64,000 nucleotides of DNA from Notamacropus eugenii. Taxonomy: Eukaryota; Chordata; Mammalia; Diprotodontia; Macropodidae. Location of the stretch: NCBI RefSeq assembly GCF_028372415.1, contig NC_092873.1, positions 355,970,128 through 356,034,127 on the forward strand. The letters run 5' to 3'. Made by a program: the position numbers and the translations under genes. Under the pieces are notes generated by a model, which saw nothing but the letters and a program-made list of their open reading frames with translations, searched no databases and was not told the origin of the DNA. Position 1 is the first letter of the stretch, and the number at the start of each line of letters is the position of its first letter. Below, piece by piece: positions 1 through 10,437 of the stretch.

Positions 1-143
1 AAGGAAACTGAGGCAAACAGGGTTAAGTGACTTGCTCAGGGTCACACAAGTAAGTAAGTGTCTGAGGTCAGATTTGAACTCAGAAAGACGAGTGTTCCTG
101 ACTCCAGTCCCAGAGCTCTATTCTCTGTACCACCTCACTGCCA
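1..143 (-). repeat. tRNA-derived CORE-SINE, cut by window edge
   Basis: Reads as the reverse complement of the abundant SINE of this window: 'gaggcaaacagggttaagtg', then a 'gggtcacaca' block, then a 'gatttgaactcag' block ending at a degenerate 'cctcactgcc' tRNA-like head. The 3' tail lies outside the window. Confidence 0.85.
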
Positions 144-339
144 TTACATATATATTACTAATACTATATATTTCTACATCTATAATCCTATGATCCATAG
201 TGCCTTCTCACTATGGCATTGTGGTGAAGATCAAATGTTTGTAAAGTGCTTTGATAAAGGGTTGTATTAATGGAAATTATTGTTATTACTATTGTTGACT
301 CCTGCTCCCAGGATTGTACCAGAATCTGCTACCAGATGG

Positions 340-540
340 CTTCTAATGGATAAGTGTTATAGTCAGGAGAATTTGTTAAGTGCCTGCTAGGTACCATGCA
401 TTGCAAATGCTGAGGATACAAAGAGAGTCAAAAGACTGTCCCTGTTTTCAAGTAATTCATAGTCTAATGGAGGAGACAATATGTAAATAATTATACAAAT
501 AGGTTATACACAGGATAAATTGAAGATACTCAGTAGGATG
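340..540 (-). repeat. L2-like / old interspersed repeat fragment
   Basis: Contains 'gtgcctgctaggtaccatgc', 'gctgaggatacaaa', a 'ctgtccctgttttcaag' block and 'gtctaatggaggagacaa'. This is the reverse complement of the L2-like 3' region, and the same block recurs at 5.2, 33.4, 38.8, 40.5 and 48.5 kb. The family name is my best guess from recall. Confidence 0.6.
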
Positions 541-1144
541 ATTATTAGGGATGATTATCTTCACCTGGCTGTTTCATTAAGCCCTCAGTTTTTGTGGATG
601 AAGTTTATACTGTTATCTTAATTTATTTTTTCCAATTGATTTCATAGGAATTGAAATGATCACAAAGAGAGAACAGGTAATTGGCAGTTTGGAAACCTGG
701 GGAAACCCATGGTTCAATCAAGTCCCAATAAATTGGATCTCTCCAAGGGTGGGAACCATGACTTCTCTATTTTTTTGCATTCCTCCACAAACTGGGACCT
801 TTTTGACAGGAAGGTTCTCTAACGCACTGACAGTAGCAGGATGGTGTCTTTTCTGTTAGACCAGAAGCATCCTGAGGGCAGGACTATTTTTTCTCTTTTT
901 CACCTGTATCCTCACCTTCAACTCCCATAGTACCTACTAACAGGCAATGCACGCTGAGTGAGTGTGTTTGGTCCATGGTGGTGAAGGAATGAGCACTGGT
1001 GGATAGGACAAAGGTGAAAATTTTGGATCTTAGGTTTGGGTCCCTAGAACAGAGAATGGTTCCAGCAGGACAGGGGACTCCTTGAAGAACCTGGCCAAAG
1101 TCCTTTCACCCACTGATTAGTTGGTGTTCCATCACCCCCTGCTG
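541..1144. other. Intergenic stretch, mostly unassigned
   Basis: No gene seen. A weak L2-like 3'-end similarity ('cctgagggcaggacta') lies near 870-960. The rest has no recognisable coding, repeat or RNA signature. Confidence 0.4.
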
Positions 1145-1321
1145 TGACGTGTACCAACTGTCCTCCATACTTGGAATCAATGCATTATCTTTTCATTTCT
1201 TCCTCTTAGATTCTCCACCTTGCTTCAAGGTTCAGTGTGTGTGCCACCTCCTACCAGAAGCCTTTCCCAATATAGCTCTCTCTTCCCCCTCAAATTATCA
1301 CATATGTATATGTGTCTATCA

Positions 1322-1552
1322 TTGTTGTTAAGTCATGTTTCAGTTGTGTCTGACTCTCCATGATCCCACTTGGAGTTTTCTTGGCCATTTTCTTTTTCAG
1401 TTCATTTCACAGATGAGGAACTGAGGCAAACAGAGTTAAGTGACTTGCCCAGGGTCACATAGCTAGGAAGCGTTTGAGGCCAGATTTTAATTCAAGAAGA
1501 TGAATCTTCCTGATTCCAGGCCTGGCACTCATTTACTGCTCTCTCTAGCTGC
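1322..1552 (-). repeat. CORE-SINE with long 3' tail
   Basis: Nearly full length: 'gttgttaagtcatgtttcag' tail, then 'gagttttcttggcc', 'gaactgaggcaaacagagtt', 'gcccagggtcacatagctag', and a degenerate tRNA-like head at 'ctctctagctgc'. Confidence 0.85.
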
Positions 1553-1553
1553 T

Positions 1554-1684
1554 GTATGTGTATATAAGTGTGTGTATAGTTATATATAAACCCACACACA
1601 TACACACATATACACATATATATATATACACGTGTGCATATATATATATACATACACACACATATAATGTATGTATTTATATGA
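1554..1684. repeat. (TG/TA/CA)n microsatellite
   Basis: About 130 bp of alternating purine-pyrimidine TG, TATA and CA runs immediately after a SINE head. Such tracts can adopt left-handed or slipped structures; that is general knowledge, not shown here. Confidence 0.9.
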
Positions 1685-1819
1685 TGGAAACTGTGCCCAA
1701 GCCGCTTCCCAAGTAGTAAGTAAACTTCTTGAGGGCAAGGGATTGTCTTGATTTTGTATTCCTAGCTAGTGCAGTTACTTCCCGATAGTGGGTGCTTAAT
1801 AAATGATTGAATGGGCCTG

Positions 1820-2160
1820 GATTAGAGCGCATTCAGATGAGGGAAACTAAGATAGTGGAGGCCCTTAAGGTCAGGCCAGTGAGGACTGGTTGAAGGGATT
1901 GATGCTTCTCTGGAGAAGAGAACACTGGGGAGACAGGAGAGCTTTTTTCAGTTTTTTTAAGGGGAAGACATGTGGAAGAGGGAACAGACTTGTTCTGTTT
2001 GGCTCCAAAACACAGAAGAGGCAAAGGGGAAAAACAGACTTAGTGCTAGAAGAAACTTCTTAACTGTTGGAGCTATCTGAATGGAGAATGGGCTGCCTTA
2101 GGAGGTACTGGGTTCCTCCTCACAGGAGTTTCTTCCAACAAAGGCGCGATGACCACTTTT
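1820..2160 (+). repeat. CR1/L3-like 3' end fragment
   Basis: Block order matches the CR1-type 3' region: 'tctctggagaagagaacact', 'gctagaagaaacttctt', 'gaatgggctgcc' and 'cctcacaggagtttctt'. Diverged with small indels; no intact ORF. Confidence 0.6.
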
Positions 2161-2161
2161 T

Positions 2162-2335
2162 TGATATCATAGGATCATGCCTTTAGGGTTAGAAAAGATC
2201 TTAGAGTCCAGTGATAAGGAAACAGAGACACAGAAATGAAAGTGACCTGCCCAGGGTCACAAAGTAAGTGTCTAAGGTAGGATTTAGACCTAGGTCTTCC
2301 TGACTCCTAGTTCAGTTTCCTACCCACTAGTCCAT
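2162..2335 (-). repeat. THER1/MIR-like SINE
   Basis: Shows 'aggatcatgcctttagggtt', 'gatcttagagtcca', 'aaggaaacagagac', 'cctgcccagggtcacaaagt' and 'taggtcttcctgactcc', the reverse complement of the therian THER1/MIR3-type SINE. Confidence 0.7.
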
Positions 2336-2375
2336 GTTTCTTTGAATATGTTGTAGGGAGAACTCTTTTTTTCAT

Positions 2376-2442
2376 CTGTCTATCTATCTATCTATCTATT
2401 TACCTGTCTATCTATCTATCTATCCATCCATTTGTCTGTCTT
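2376..2442. repeat. (TCTA)n/(TCTG)n microsatellite
   Basis: Imperfect tetranucleotide tract of TCTA, TCTG and TCCA units over about 67 bp. Confidence 0.9.
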
Positions 2443-2444
2443 TT

Positions 2445-3134
2445 GTCCAATGTTGTGTTTTATTTTTAAAATATATTTTTTCATTTAATATTTCATAATT
2501 ACATGTAAAATTTTTAACATTCATTTAAAAAAAATTTTGAGTTTAATATTCTTTCCACCCCACCTCTCCCTCACCTATTGAAAAGGTAAGCTATGTGATA
2601 TCAATTATTCATGTGAAATCATGCAAAACATATGTCCATATTAACCATTCTGCAAAAAAAAAAAGCAAGAAACAGAAAGTGATCTGCATTCTGAGTTCAT
2701 TAGTTCTTTCTCTGGAGGTAGGTAAGCATTTTTATGAGTCCTTTGGAATTGTCTTGGATCACTATACTTATCAGAATGTCTTTCACAGTTGATATTGTTA
2801 AAATATTGCTGATACTTTGTACGATGTTCTTTTAGTTCTGCTTACTTCATTTTGCATCAGTTCATATCAGTCTTTCCTGGTTTTTCTGAAACCATCCTGT
2901 TAGTCAATTCTTATAGCTCAACATATTCCATCACAGCATATATCATAACTTGTCCAGCCATTCCCCAATTGATAGGCATCCCTTCAAAATTGAATTCTTT
3001 GCCACCACAAAAAAAGCTGCTAAATATTTTTATCCATATAGATTCTTCTCTCTTCTCTTATATTTCTTTGGAATAAAGACCTAGTAGTGGTATTGCTAGG
3101 TCACAGTTTTATAGCCCTTTGGGCATATTTCCAA
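2445..3134 (-). repeat. Marsupial L1 3' UTR fragment
   Basis: Reverse complement of an L1 3' region. Landmarks are 'taacattcatttaaaaaaaa', 'gtgatatcaattattcatgt', 'ccattccccaattgatagg', 'ttgccaccacaaaaa', 'agacctagtagtggtattgc' and 'ccctttgggcatatttccaa'. No ORF2 sequence is attached, so the copy is strongly 5'-truncated. Confidence 0.8.
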
Positions 3135-3225
3135 ATTGTTGAGGGAGGACTCTTTCTAAGAGCATAAATTAATCTGGATGGCCTCTGAGGTGCCTTCCAA
3201 GGCTGAAATTCTGTGATTCTGGTCT
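3135..3225 (+). repeat. CR1/L3-like extreme 3' end
   Basis: Short fragment with 'ctggatggcctctgaggtgc' and 'ggctgaaattctgtgattct', the characteristic terminal block of CR1/L3-type LINEs, abutting the L1 fragment. Confidence 0.55.
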
Positions 3226-3244
3226 GGCAATAGGCTCTGTTTGC

Positions 3245-3395
3245 CTTGAGGTTAATGATGGGCACGGTGTAGTCATTCCTTTTCACCAGGGATTCCAACT
3301 TCTGGTTGAAGGAGAAAAGGAAAGTTCGAAATGTTTCATACAGTTCTGCTTCTTCAGACTGCCAGCAGCACTACTAATTGACCTTTTGTACACTG
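3245..3395 (-). pseudogene. Unidentified coding-like open stretch
   Basis: On the minus strand, about 47 codons read open with strongly protein-like composition. Starting at a Ser-Glu-Glu-Ala, it includes the runs YETFRTFLFSFNQKL and KRNDYTVPIINLKANRAYCQ. Upstream, in frame, are two TAG codons and a 'ctggcag' that could be a splice acceptor. Downstream the frame runs into CR1/L3-like repeat without a visible GT donor. I do not recognise the protein. It may be a lone exon, a processed-pseudogene fragment or an unusual repeat ORF. The mix of Phe, Tyr, Asn and Lys codons is unlike the repeat ORFs nearby. I favour a decayed gene fragment, with low certainty. Confidence 0.35.
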
Positions 3396-3834
3396 CTCAC
3401 ATCCCCAGGGAGGGGAGTGTTTCAAGGCTACTGGATAGAGGTGGAGGAGGAGGAAGAGGAAAGTCCCAGGCTGCCAGAATAGAGAATAGAAGGAGAACAA
3501 AAGAACTATCTCCCATTGGGTTCATCACCCAGGTGCTCCCATACATGTATGGACTCAGCTTGTACCCTATTCATGAGCTACCTTGGAGGTAGCTTTTGAA
3601 GTCTTCATTTTCCTGCCTTTGTGGCCTGTCTTCTCCCAGATGAGGAGTTTTCTGAGGACAAAGACTGTTTCCCCAACTTCCTCAGATGAGTTAGTTAGGC
3701 TAGTAGGGGTGATTCTTGAAGAATTGTATGTAAATTTAATTCTTGCAAATTGAATCCTATTCTACATGCACCAAGGGAACTTAATTACTTAAAGGAACCT
3801 AATGGCAAGTGAAAAAACATCTTGGCTTGATCTA
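3396..3834. other. Intergenic, nothing recognised
   Basis: Purine-rich tract near 3436-3465, otherwise no coding, RNA or repeat feature that I can name. Confidence 0.4.
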
Positions 3835-4030
3835 GTGTAAAGTGAACTCGATTTGGAATTAGAAGACTCCAATCTGAATCTCTCTCCTACTACTTATTAC
3901 TACTACTATTTCTGCTAAATACAAGACCCTCAACCTTTCTCAGCCTCAGTTCTGTCATCTGGAAAATGAGGGGGTTAAACTGGATAATATCTAAGATTCC
4001 TCCAGCTCTAAATCTGTGATCTTTCATTAA
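3835..4030 (+). repeat. THER1/MIR3-like SINE
   Basis: 'ctttctcagcctcagttctg', 'catctggaaaatgagggggt' and the diagnostic end 'cctccagctctaaatctgtg'. Confidence 0.7.
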
Positions 4031-5169
4031 TCTTTTTCCACCTTAAATTTGAATATCTTTGGTTTATTCAAAACGGAAGTACTCAGGTTTCCTCTCTCTA
4101 CCTCTCATTGACCACTGTACTCGGTACTCACTCCTGCGCTCTGTCTATCATAGATACTCAGGCAAGACTATGGGACTGTCTCTTGGCTAAGCAATAGCAG
4201 GGAGCTTGGGATACAAAGTTCTGAGATGTATTTACTTCAAACAGGAAGTTCTAGGGGCTCTTCATTCTCTATTTACCCAATATCCTTCTGGCTACCTTGG
4301 CATGAGAATTGAATGCGGATCCTTTGGAACATGCCTCTGTCTAATTATGGAGTAAGCAAGAAGGACCACTTGAACCTGTTGGTTGGTTGGTTTGGCCTTT
4401 GGATCTGGCTGAAGCTTCTCTGACTGGACCTTGACCAACAGCCAATGAACTCTTCCTTGGTCCTCATACATATGCCTTGTTCCCAACTCTATGCATTTGT
4501 ACCCATTTCCCACCCCATGTTCTCCTCTCTCTTCTGTGCCCATTGTAAGACCACTTACCCCTCTTCCTTTCTTCTTTCCAGAAGGTTTTCTAAGAGTCCT
4601 GGGAGAGAAAGTGGTATAGCAAAAAGGATAGGACCAAAGGAGGGGAGCAAATCAAGCTTTATTTCTTCCTTCCTTCCTCATCAGCCTGGCAAACTTATTT
4701 CCTCAATCTCTTCTACCCTCACCCCAATCAAGGACCTTCCTCTTAGACAAATCCTATGTGTACTTAATGCCAGGGAAGAGAAAAAAGAGATAGTAACGGT
4801 TTGAGGTCTCTGATCCCAAAGCTTTTCAGGCCCTAATTAGTTGCATAAGCCTCATGCTCCATTTGGAAAGGTGTTTTTTTTAAACCTGATTATCTGGAAG
4901 CACAGAGGGATCATCATGTGGAGTTCAGAGTCAGAATCTTTCCACTATAATTAGAAAGATCCTGGGGTTTCTTCTTTTGGTAATCCCTTACATGACTCTC
5001 ATTCCCATATATTTCATCATCATTCCCTACCAGGACACATAGGTGGGTCCTCTGCTGGTGTGATCTGAGGCACCTGGCTGATCGTAGAGGAAAGAGAAGG
5101 GGAGCTTGGAGCAATACAGTCCAATGAAAAGGGAAGAAAATGAGTCACTTCTACTCAAGAGGAAAGGGC
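4031..5169. other. Intergenic, no gene seen
   Basis: No recognised repeat or coding sequence. The longest open stretch (4445-4804 +) shows no domain, signal peptide or motif, and its composition does not look coding. Confidence 0.4.
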
Positions 5170-5177
5170 AATTGTGG

Positions 5178-5285
5178 AATTTCATTCAATCAATAAACAT
5201 TTAAGAGTCAAACACCGTGCTGAGTGCTGGAGATACAAAAGGAGGCAAAAGACAGCCCCTGTTCTCAAGGAGCTTATGGTCTAAT
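5178..5285 (-). repeat. L2-like fragment
   Basis: 'atcaataaacatttaagagt', 'accgtgctgagtgctggaga' and 'caaggagcttatggtctaat'. Confidence 0.65.
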
Positions 5286-5429
5286 ATTTTTCATAATGGT
5301 CAGTAGCAAACACTGCTCATAACATTTTAAGCAGCCAGCTGGCACTCTTCTGCTGGGATGGAAGAGCAAACACTTTTTCTGGGATGTTAGAGCTGGCAGG
5401 GAACTTAAGAAATCAGCTAGTCTCAATGC

Positions 5430-5870
5430 TCACTTGTATTTCTTAAATTTTAAATTTTGATATCTATTATTGTAAATATCGTTTACATTTCTGAATATAT
5501 ACCTCCTCACTTCTCTATCCAGCAAGTCAACCCTTATAACAAAGCATAGAAAAGAAAGTGAAAAATGCAATTCAGCAAAACCAATCTACACATCAAATTG
5601 AGTCTGACAGTAGATTTACACCTTTGGTTGTCCACCTCTTCAAAGAGGAAGGAAGATGTGTTTGCCCATATCCTCTCTATAGATGAGTTTGGTCTATATA
5701 ATTACACAGTATTCAAGGTTTTGGTTTTTGGTTTTTGTCCTTTCTGTTTATATTGTAGTTGTTGTCTCTGTTGTTTTCCTGGTTTTGCTTATGTCATTCT
5801 CGATCAGTTCATATAAGTCTTCCCATGCTTCTTATATTCTTCTTTACTCCTCATTTTATAAAAGGGGAAT
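5430..5870 (-). repeat. Probable L1 3' UTR-like fragment
   Basis: AT-rich with 'tgcaattcagcaaaaccaat' and 'gatcagttcatataagtctt'; the last matches the 'cagttcatatcagtctttcc' block of the L1 fragment at 2445-3134. Subfamily uncertain. Confidence 0.5.
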
Positions 5871-6227
5871 ATGAGATCTAGAGAGGAAATTGACTTGGTA
5901 AATTTTCCAAAGGGACAGTCAAAGACTCAGTTCTCTTATAATAGAATACAAGGTCTTCAAAAGTCTTACTCTTAAGCCCTAAAGCATTGTAAATATCTTG
6001 GAAGGGCTTTTGACTAGACTTATAAAGCTTCAGAGTAAGTTGGATAAAGCATTTAGCCTCTTCCTCAAGTCTAGGGAGGAAACCAGAGTGGGAAAGTATT
6101 CTATATCCCCAATAGTTAAGTACTCAAAGTATATAAACAGTACCCAAAAGGAACATTACCAACTAATAGCTATCATCTAAAAGACTGATCCAAGTCACTA
6201 CTACTAAGAGAAATGTAAATCAAAACA

Positions 6228-6448
6228 GGGCAGCTAGGTGGTGCAGGGGATAGAATTCAGGGCCTGGAGTCTCATTTTCCTAAGTTCAAATTTGGCCTCA
6301 GGCTCTTACTGGCTGTATGACCCTTGCCAAGTCACTTAACCCTGTTTGCCTCAGTTTCCTCATCTGTACAATGAGCTGGAGAAGGAAATGGTGGCAAATC
6401 ATTACAGTATCTTTGCCAAGAAAACCCCAAATGGGGGTCATGGTGAGT
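6228..6448 (+). repeat. CORE-SINE nested in L1
   Basis: Full-length sense copy with head 'ggcagctaggtggtgcaggg', body 'gtcacttaaccctgtttgcc' and tail 'gagaaggaaatggtggcaaa' / 'ccccaaatgggggtcatggt'. Flanked on both sides by continuous L1 3' sequence. Confidence 0.85.
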
Positions 6449-6725
6449 TTCTGAAGGTTCATGTTACATCTTGCAAATTGACAAAAAATGACAAAAAGCT
6501 GAAATAGTGTGGTAAGAGCTGTAAGAAGACAGGTACACTAATGCATTGTTGGTGGAATTTTGAATTGATCCAACTTGGAATTATGAAGAAGGGGGAGGAG
6601 GAGGAGAAAGAGGGGAAGGAGAAGAAAAAGAAGAAATTGACTAACTTATTCAAACTCTTTGACTTAGAGATCTTACTGTTGGAATGTATATATTCCAAGA
6701 AGGTCAAAGACCAAAAGACAAATTA

Positions 6726-6730
6726 TACAC

Positions 6731-6761
<31 letters not shown>

Positions 6762-6784
6762 CACATACATACATACATATATAT
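6726..6784. repeat. (TA)n/(CATA)n microsatellite
   Basis: Pure TA run then CATA units inside the L1 fragment. Confidence 0.9.
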
Positions 6785-7091
6785 TCCATAATTTTCATAG
6801 CAACACTTTTTTTTTCTGGCAACAAAGAACTGGAAACAAAATGGATAACTGTAGATGGGCAAATTACTAAATGCATTGTGTTATGTGAATGTAACATAAA
6901 TAACAATAATGAAGATTAAATGAAGAACTTCTATGGACTGAAGCAAAGTAACTGGGAAAATAGTACATATGATGACTACAACAATTTTCATGAAAAACAT
7001 CCAATAAATGTACCCTGTGAAACTACAGTCTTGGCCCTGGAAAAGAGATGAGAAAATATACTTTCCTTCTTTTGTAGGGAGGTGGAGATTT

Positions 7092-7331
7092 TCTTGTTGT
7101 TGTGTGGTCATGTCTGATTATTTATGACTCTATTTGGGATTTTCTTGGCAAAGATACTGGAGTGATTTGCCATTTCCTTTTCCAGCTCATTTTACAGATG
7201 AGGAAACTGAGGCAAACAAGGTAAAGTGACTTGTCCAGGATCACACAGCTAGTATCTGCTTAAGGCCAGATTTGAATTCAGGAAGCTGAGGCAGGGCCTG
7301 GTACTCTATCCACTGCGTCACCTAGATGTCC
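7092..7331 (-). repeat. CORE-SINE with long tail
   Basis: 'cttgttgttgtgtggtcatg', 'cttggcaaagatactggagt', 'gatgaggaaactgaggcaaa', ending at 'gcgtcacctagatgtccc'. Confidence 0.9.
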
Positions 7332-7489
7332 CTGTGGGAACGATTATGAGTGTGGAATGTTGGATACGCTATAAGACGTGTTGATTTTATTAACTTTTTT
7401 TTGGTGTCATAATAAAATGCTGGGAAGGAGTGTGGAATAGAGGGTTATATTTGAATACGATTATGATGGAAAAAATAAATGGCATTAAT

Positions 7490-7680
7490 GAAACATAAAA
7501 TCTTTTAAAAGACAGAGCTATCTGAAAAATGAAATAGACTCTTTTGCTAGCTAGTGAATTCCCTGTCTTAGAAAGCATTAAAACAGAGACTTGATATTTC
7601 TCCAGATATTGTAATATGTTGGGTAAGAGGTGGAACTAAATGACCCCTAGGGTTCTTTCTGACTTTAAGATTCCAGACAG
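7490..7680 (+). repeat. CR1/L3-like 3' end fragment
   Basis: 'ggtggaactaaatgacccct' followed by 'ggttctttctgactttaaga' is the typical CR1/L3 3' terminal block; the upstream part is diverged. Confidence 0.55.
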
Positions 7681-7856
7681 TAATCTATTTCTTTGAGTCC
7701 TGCTTTACATCTATATTTATTTTAATACTACAAGGATATATAATTTCACTGGTGCGAAGCTCAGGCTGTGCTGAAGCCAGCTCATACTCCCTTGTCAATT
7801 ATTAACTTTTCAGTGTGAGCATTTATACCAGGGAAATTGGCAAATGGTATGAATTG

Positions 7857-8012
7857 GGGAGCAGTGGATAGAATGCTGGGCCTGGAATCATTTCTGAGTT
7901 CAAATCTGACCTCAGACACTTACTAGCTGTGTGATCTTGGGCAATTCACTTCATGTTTGCCTTAATTCCCTAGAGAAGTAAAATGATGACAAACCATTGC
8001 AGTATCTTTTCT
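7857..8012 (+). repeat. CORE-SINE, partial
   Basis: 'gcagtggatagaatgctggg' to 'accattgcagtatctttt'; lacks the last part of the tail because a second SINE starts directly after it. Confidence 0.85.
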
Positions 8013-8257
8013 GGCAGATAGGTGGCAAAGTGGAATAGATTGTAAGGCTTGAAGTGAGGAAGACTCATCTTGTTGAGTTCAAATCTAACCTCTGACCCTT
8101 ACTAGCTGTGTGACTCTGGACAAGTCACTTCACCCTGTTTGCCCCAGTTTCCTCATCTGTAAAATGAGTCGGAGAAGGAAATGACAAACCACTCCAGGAT
8201 CTCTGTCAATAAAACCCCAAATGGAGTCTCGAAGAGTCAAAAATGTCTAAACAAACA
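8013..8257 (+). repeat. CORE-SINE, full length, tandem to previous copy
   Basis: Head 'ggcagataggtggcaaagtg' joins the truncated copy before it. The tail 'gagtctcgaagagtcaaaaa' is complete. Head-to-tail arrangement of two sense copies. Confidence 0.88.
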
Positions 8258-8499
8258 CCATACAAATCAGGGTTTGACTTAATGTTTTGTTGATTACCTA
8301 GAAGAAAGTGATAGGGAAAATGTTAATGATAAAAATTAAACAGGCCCAGAAATATGTGTCTTGTACAAGGCAGCAAGCACCAGCAGTAGGAACTGAACAC
8401 AGTTCTTCTGACTCTAGAGTCAGTGTTCTTGGCATTGTACCAAATTAATTCATATTTGAGGTGAAAATGATTGTCAGATTTAAAGTGTGATTGCTTTTG

Positions 8500-8590
8500 A
8501 ATGAATGAATGGAAGTGCATTTATTAAGTACCAGTTGTGTGTCAGATACTGAGCTAAACCCTGGGTACATAAATGCAAAAGCAAAGACAT
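8500..8590 (-). repeat. L2-like fragment
   Basis: 'gaatgaatgaatggaagtgc' then 'gagctaaaccctgggtacat'. Confidence 0.55.
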
Positions 8591-9881
8591 TTTACATTTT
8601 AAGCCAAAGGAATGAGTCACTAATGATAGAATATCGGATAACACAAAGAAGGCACAGGGAATATTTTTTGGGGGGAGGCAGGGGAGTGGATCTTCCCAGT
8701 ATTCTTGTAATGATGCCGGCTTGTCCACGTACTCAGAAAGCTAGCCCTACTCTCCTTGAATCTCAACAGAGTAGTGGTTGCTTTAGACCAAGAATTTCTA
8801 CTAGGTGGGAGACTAGGGTGGGGACCAGATGCAACAGTTCTTCAGTCCTAGACTCTCCCAGGCCCTAATATATCAATCATTTCTCTATCTCTGAAAAGAT
8901 CCCTAGCCTCAGTTTCCACATACCCTCTGCTCTACCTCTGCCAGTACTTTCTGCAGTAGTTCTCTCTCTAGAGAGAAAAGAGGTCGTCCTCCTCAACAAC
9001 AGAGAATCAGCTCAGCTAGAGAAAGTAGTGGGTTTTTGATCTGGTCTCCAAGGTCACCATCCTTACTCTCTTTTAATATGCTGGGCCTAAGCTCTTTCTT
9101 TCTCCAGACCATGAGTACCATTCTCCTCAGCTTCCTCCACTGACTCTGCCTCCTGGGGTTTCTCATAGTGGTGCAGCCCTCCCTACAGAGTGCATGGGTC
9201 AAAATGATTGTGTCTCCTTTTTCTTCCCTGGTGGGTTAACCTGTAAGAAAGGATTGAAGTGTGAGAATGGAAGGATAAGGAGAACTCTCCATTTGGTACT
9301 CAACTTGCCTTGATTCCAGATCACAAAGCTAGGTAGATGTTGCTCTTTCTCCAATCCAACAAAGAGCCATCAATCAGAACCTGCAAGGAATTTGTGTGTC
9401 TTGGGCAAGTTTCAAAAATGATGTCCCTTCTGCATTTTGGGGCCAGACAGTAGGTGAGGGCCAAGATTGTCCTCTCAGTAACTTTGGGTCCTTTGCTTGG
9501 GTGGAGAAGGGGAGTAGCTGATGGTGTTTGCTGGTAAGTTGGCCCTGGGTGTATTTGGTGGAGGGGGCAGGTATTGAAGGGCAGGTATTGTACCTTTCTT
9601 GCCTCCTTGCAGGGAAGGTCTCCTTGTTCTCCAGCCTACTGCCCTCAAACGGCCCCCAGGGGCACTGGGAAGTGACTCTACTGGTGAGTGCAGTGTCTTA
9701 AGCTGGCTTTTCAGCTTCTCCCCTACTTTCCCCTCTCCTACAGAGAGAACTGGAATCAGGGAGTTGGTCTAAGGGGCCTGAAGATCAAAGCTGTGTTTAT
9801 ATCCATTTGTGTATATAGGTGTTTGTATCTATTTGTGGTCAGTAAACCTGGACTTTATTCTCACAGTTCTGACACTTACTA
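8591..9881. other. Intergenic, no gene seen
   Basis: About 1.3 kb without a named repeat or coding signature. Open stretches here have no domain-like composition. Confidence 0.4.
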
Positions 9882-9957
9882 GTCAGTCGGTCAGTCAACA
9901 TTTATTAAGCTTTAACTACGTACCAGGCACTCTGCAAGCACTGGAGATACAAAAATA
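9882..9957 (-). repeat. L2-like fragment
   Basis: 'gtcagtcaacatttattaag' and 'gcaagcactggagatacaaa'. Its end runs directly into an A/C-rich expansion. Confidence 0.65.
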
Positions 9958-10123
9958 CAAAACCCAAAAAACCAAACAAAAACACAACCCCAAAACAAAA
10001 AAACAACCCAACCCCCAAACCCAACAATAAACAAAAAATGAAAAATCACCAAGTCAAAACCAAAAACCCAAACCAAAAAACCCAGCCCCTCTAAACCCCA
10101 ACAAAACAAAACAAAAAAACCTT
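9957..10123. repeat. A/C-rich low-complexity tract
   Basis: About 165 bp of AAAACCC/AACCCC-like units with almost no G or T, grown from the A-rich segment of the adjoining L2-like repeat. Confidence 0.9.
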
Positions 10124-10129
10124 CAGCAT

Positions 10130-10280
10130 CACTTTAGTCTCTGCATCTCAATTTTCTTATTTGTAAAATTAGAATAGCTAATAATAGTTAGCACTTATAA
10201 AATACTTTAAAGTTTGCAAAGCACTTTACCTGTGTTAATTACCTCATCTGGTTCTCATAACATGCCAATTATTGTTATTA
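10130..10280 (+). repeat. MIR-like SINE 3' half
   Basis: 'gcatctcaattttcttattt', 'gtttgcaaagcactttacct' and 'tctggttctcataacatgcc'. Confidence 0.65.
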
Positions 10281-10332
10281 CTTGGTGGTATGGCTCAGGC
10301 CTGATTCAGGCTGGTCTGGTAGTTCAAGTTCA

Positions 10333-10437
10333 GGACTGGAACAAAATGAGACACAAAATGAGACCATCTAACAGTTAACAAAGGGAAGCTTACTTTGTCA
10401 TAGCATGGAAAGGATACTCAGCAAGAATACAGCACGA
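10333..10437. repeat. Unclassified dispersed repeat, copy A
   Basis: Aligns with 15050-15155 over about 100 bp, sharing 'ggaacaaaatgagacac' (with one change), 'taaacaaa'-type and 'catagca' blocks in the same order and orientation. Family not recognised. Confidence 0.5.

Larger units (their letters stand above)
1145..1812 (+). repeat. L2-like 3' end split by a SINE and microsatellite
   Basis: 1145-1310 has the L2-type 'caaggttcagtgtgtgtgcc' and 'agaagcctttcccaa' blocks. 1715-1812 resumes with 'cttcttgagggcaaggga' and ends 'gggtgcttaataaatgattg'. The intervening 1322-1684 is a minus-strand SINE plus a TG/TA microsatellite, so the L2 copy is older than the SINE. Confidence 0.6.
6105..7010 (+). 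repeat. Marsupial L1 3' end, interrupted by a SINE
   Basis: Sense-strand L1 3' sequence: 'agagaaatgtaaatcaaaac' before the break at about 6227, then 'catgttacatcttgcaaatt', 'actaatgcattgttggtgga' and 'aaagaactggaaacaaaatg'. An internal purine-rich expansion (6584-6640) and a TA/CATA microsatellite (6726-6784) have grown inside it. No functional ORF2. Confidence 0.75.

Noticed and set aside
4445..4804. 119-codon + strand frame
   Set aside because: No motif, no neighbouring exon signals, and composition resembles non-coding pyrimidine-rich DNA.
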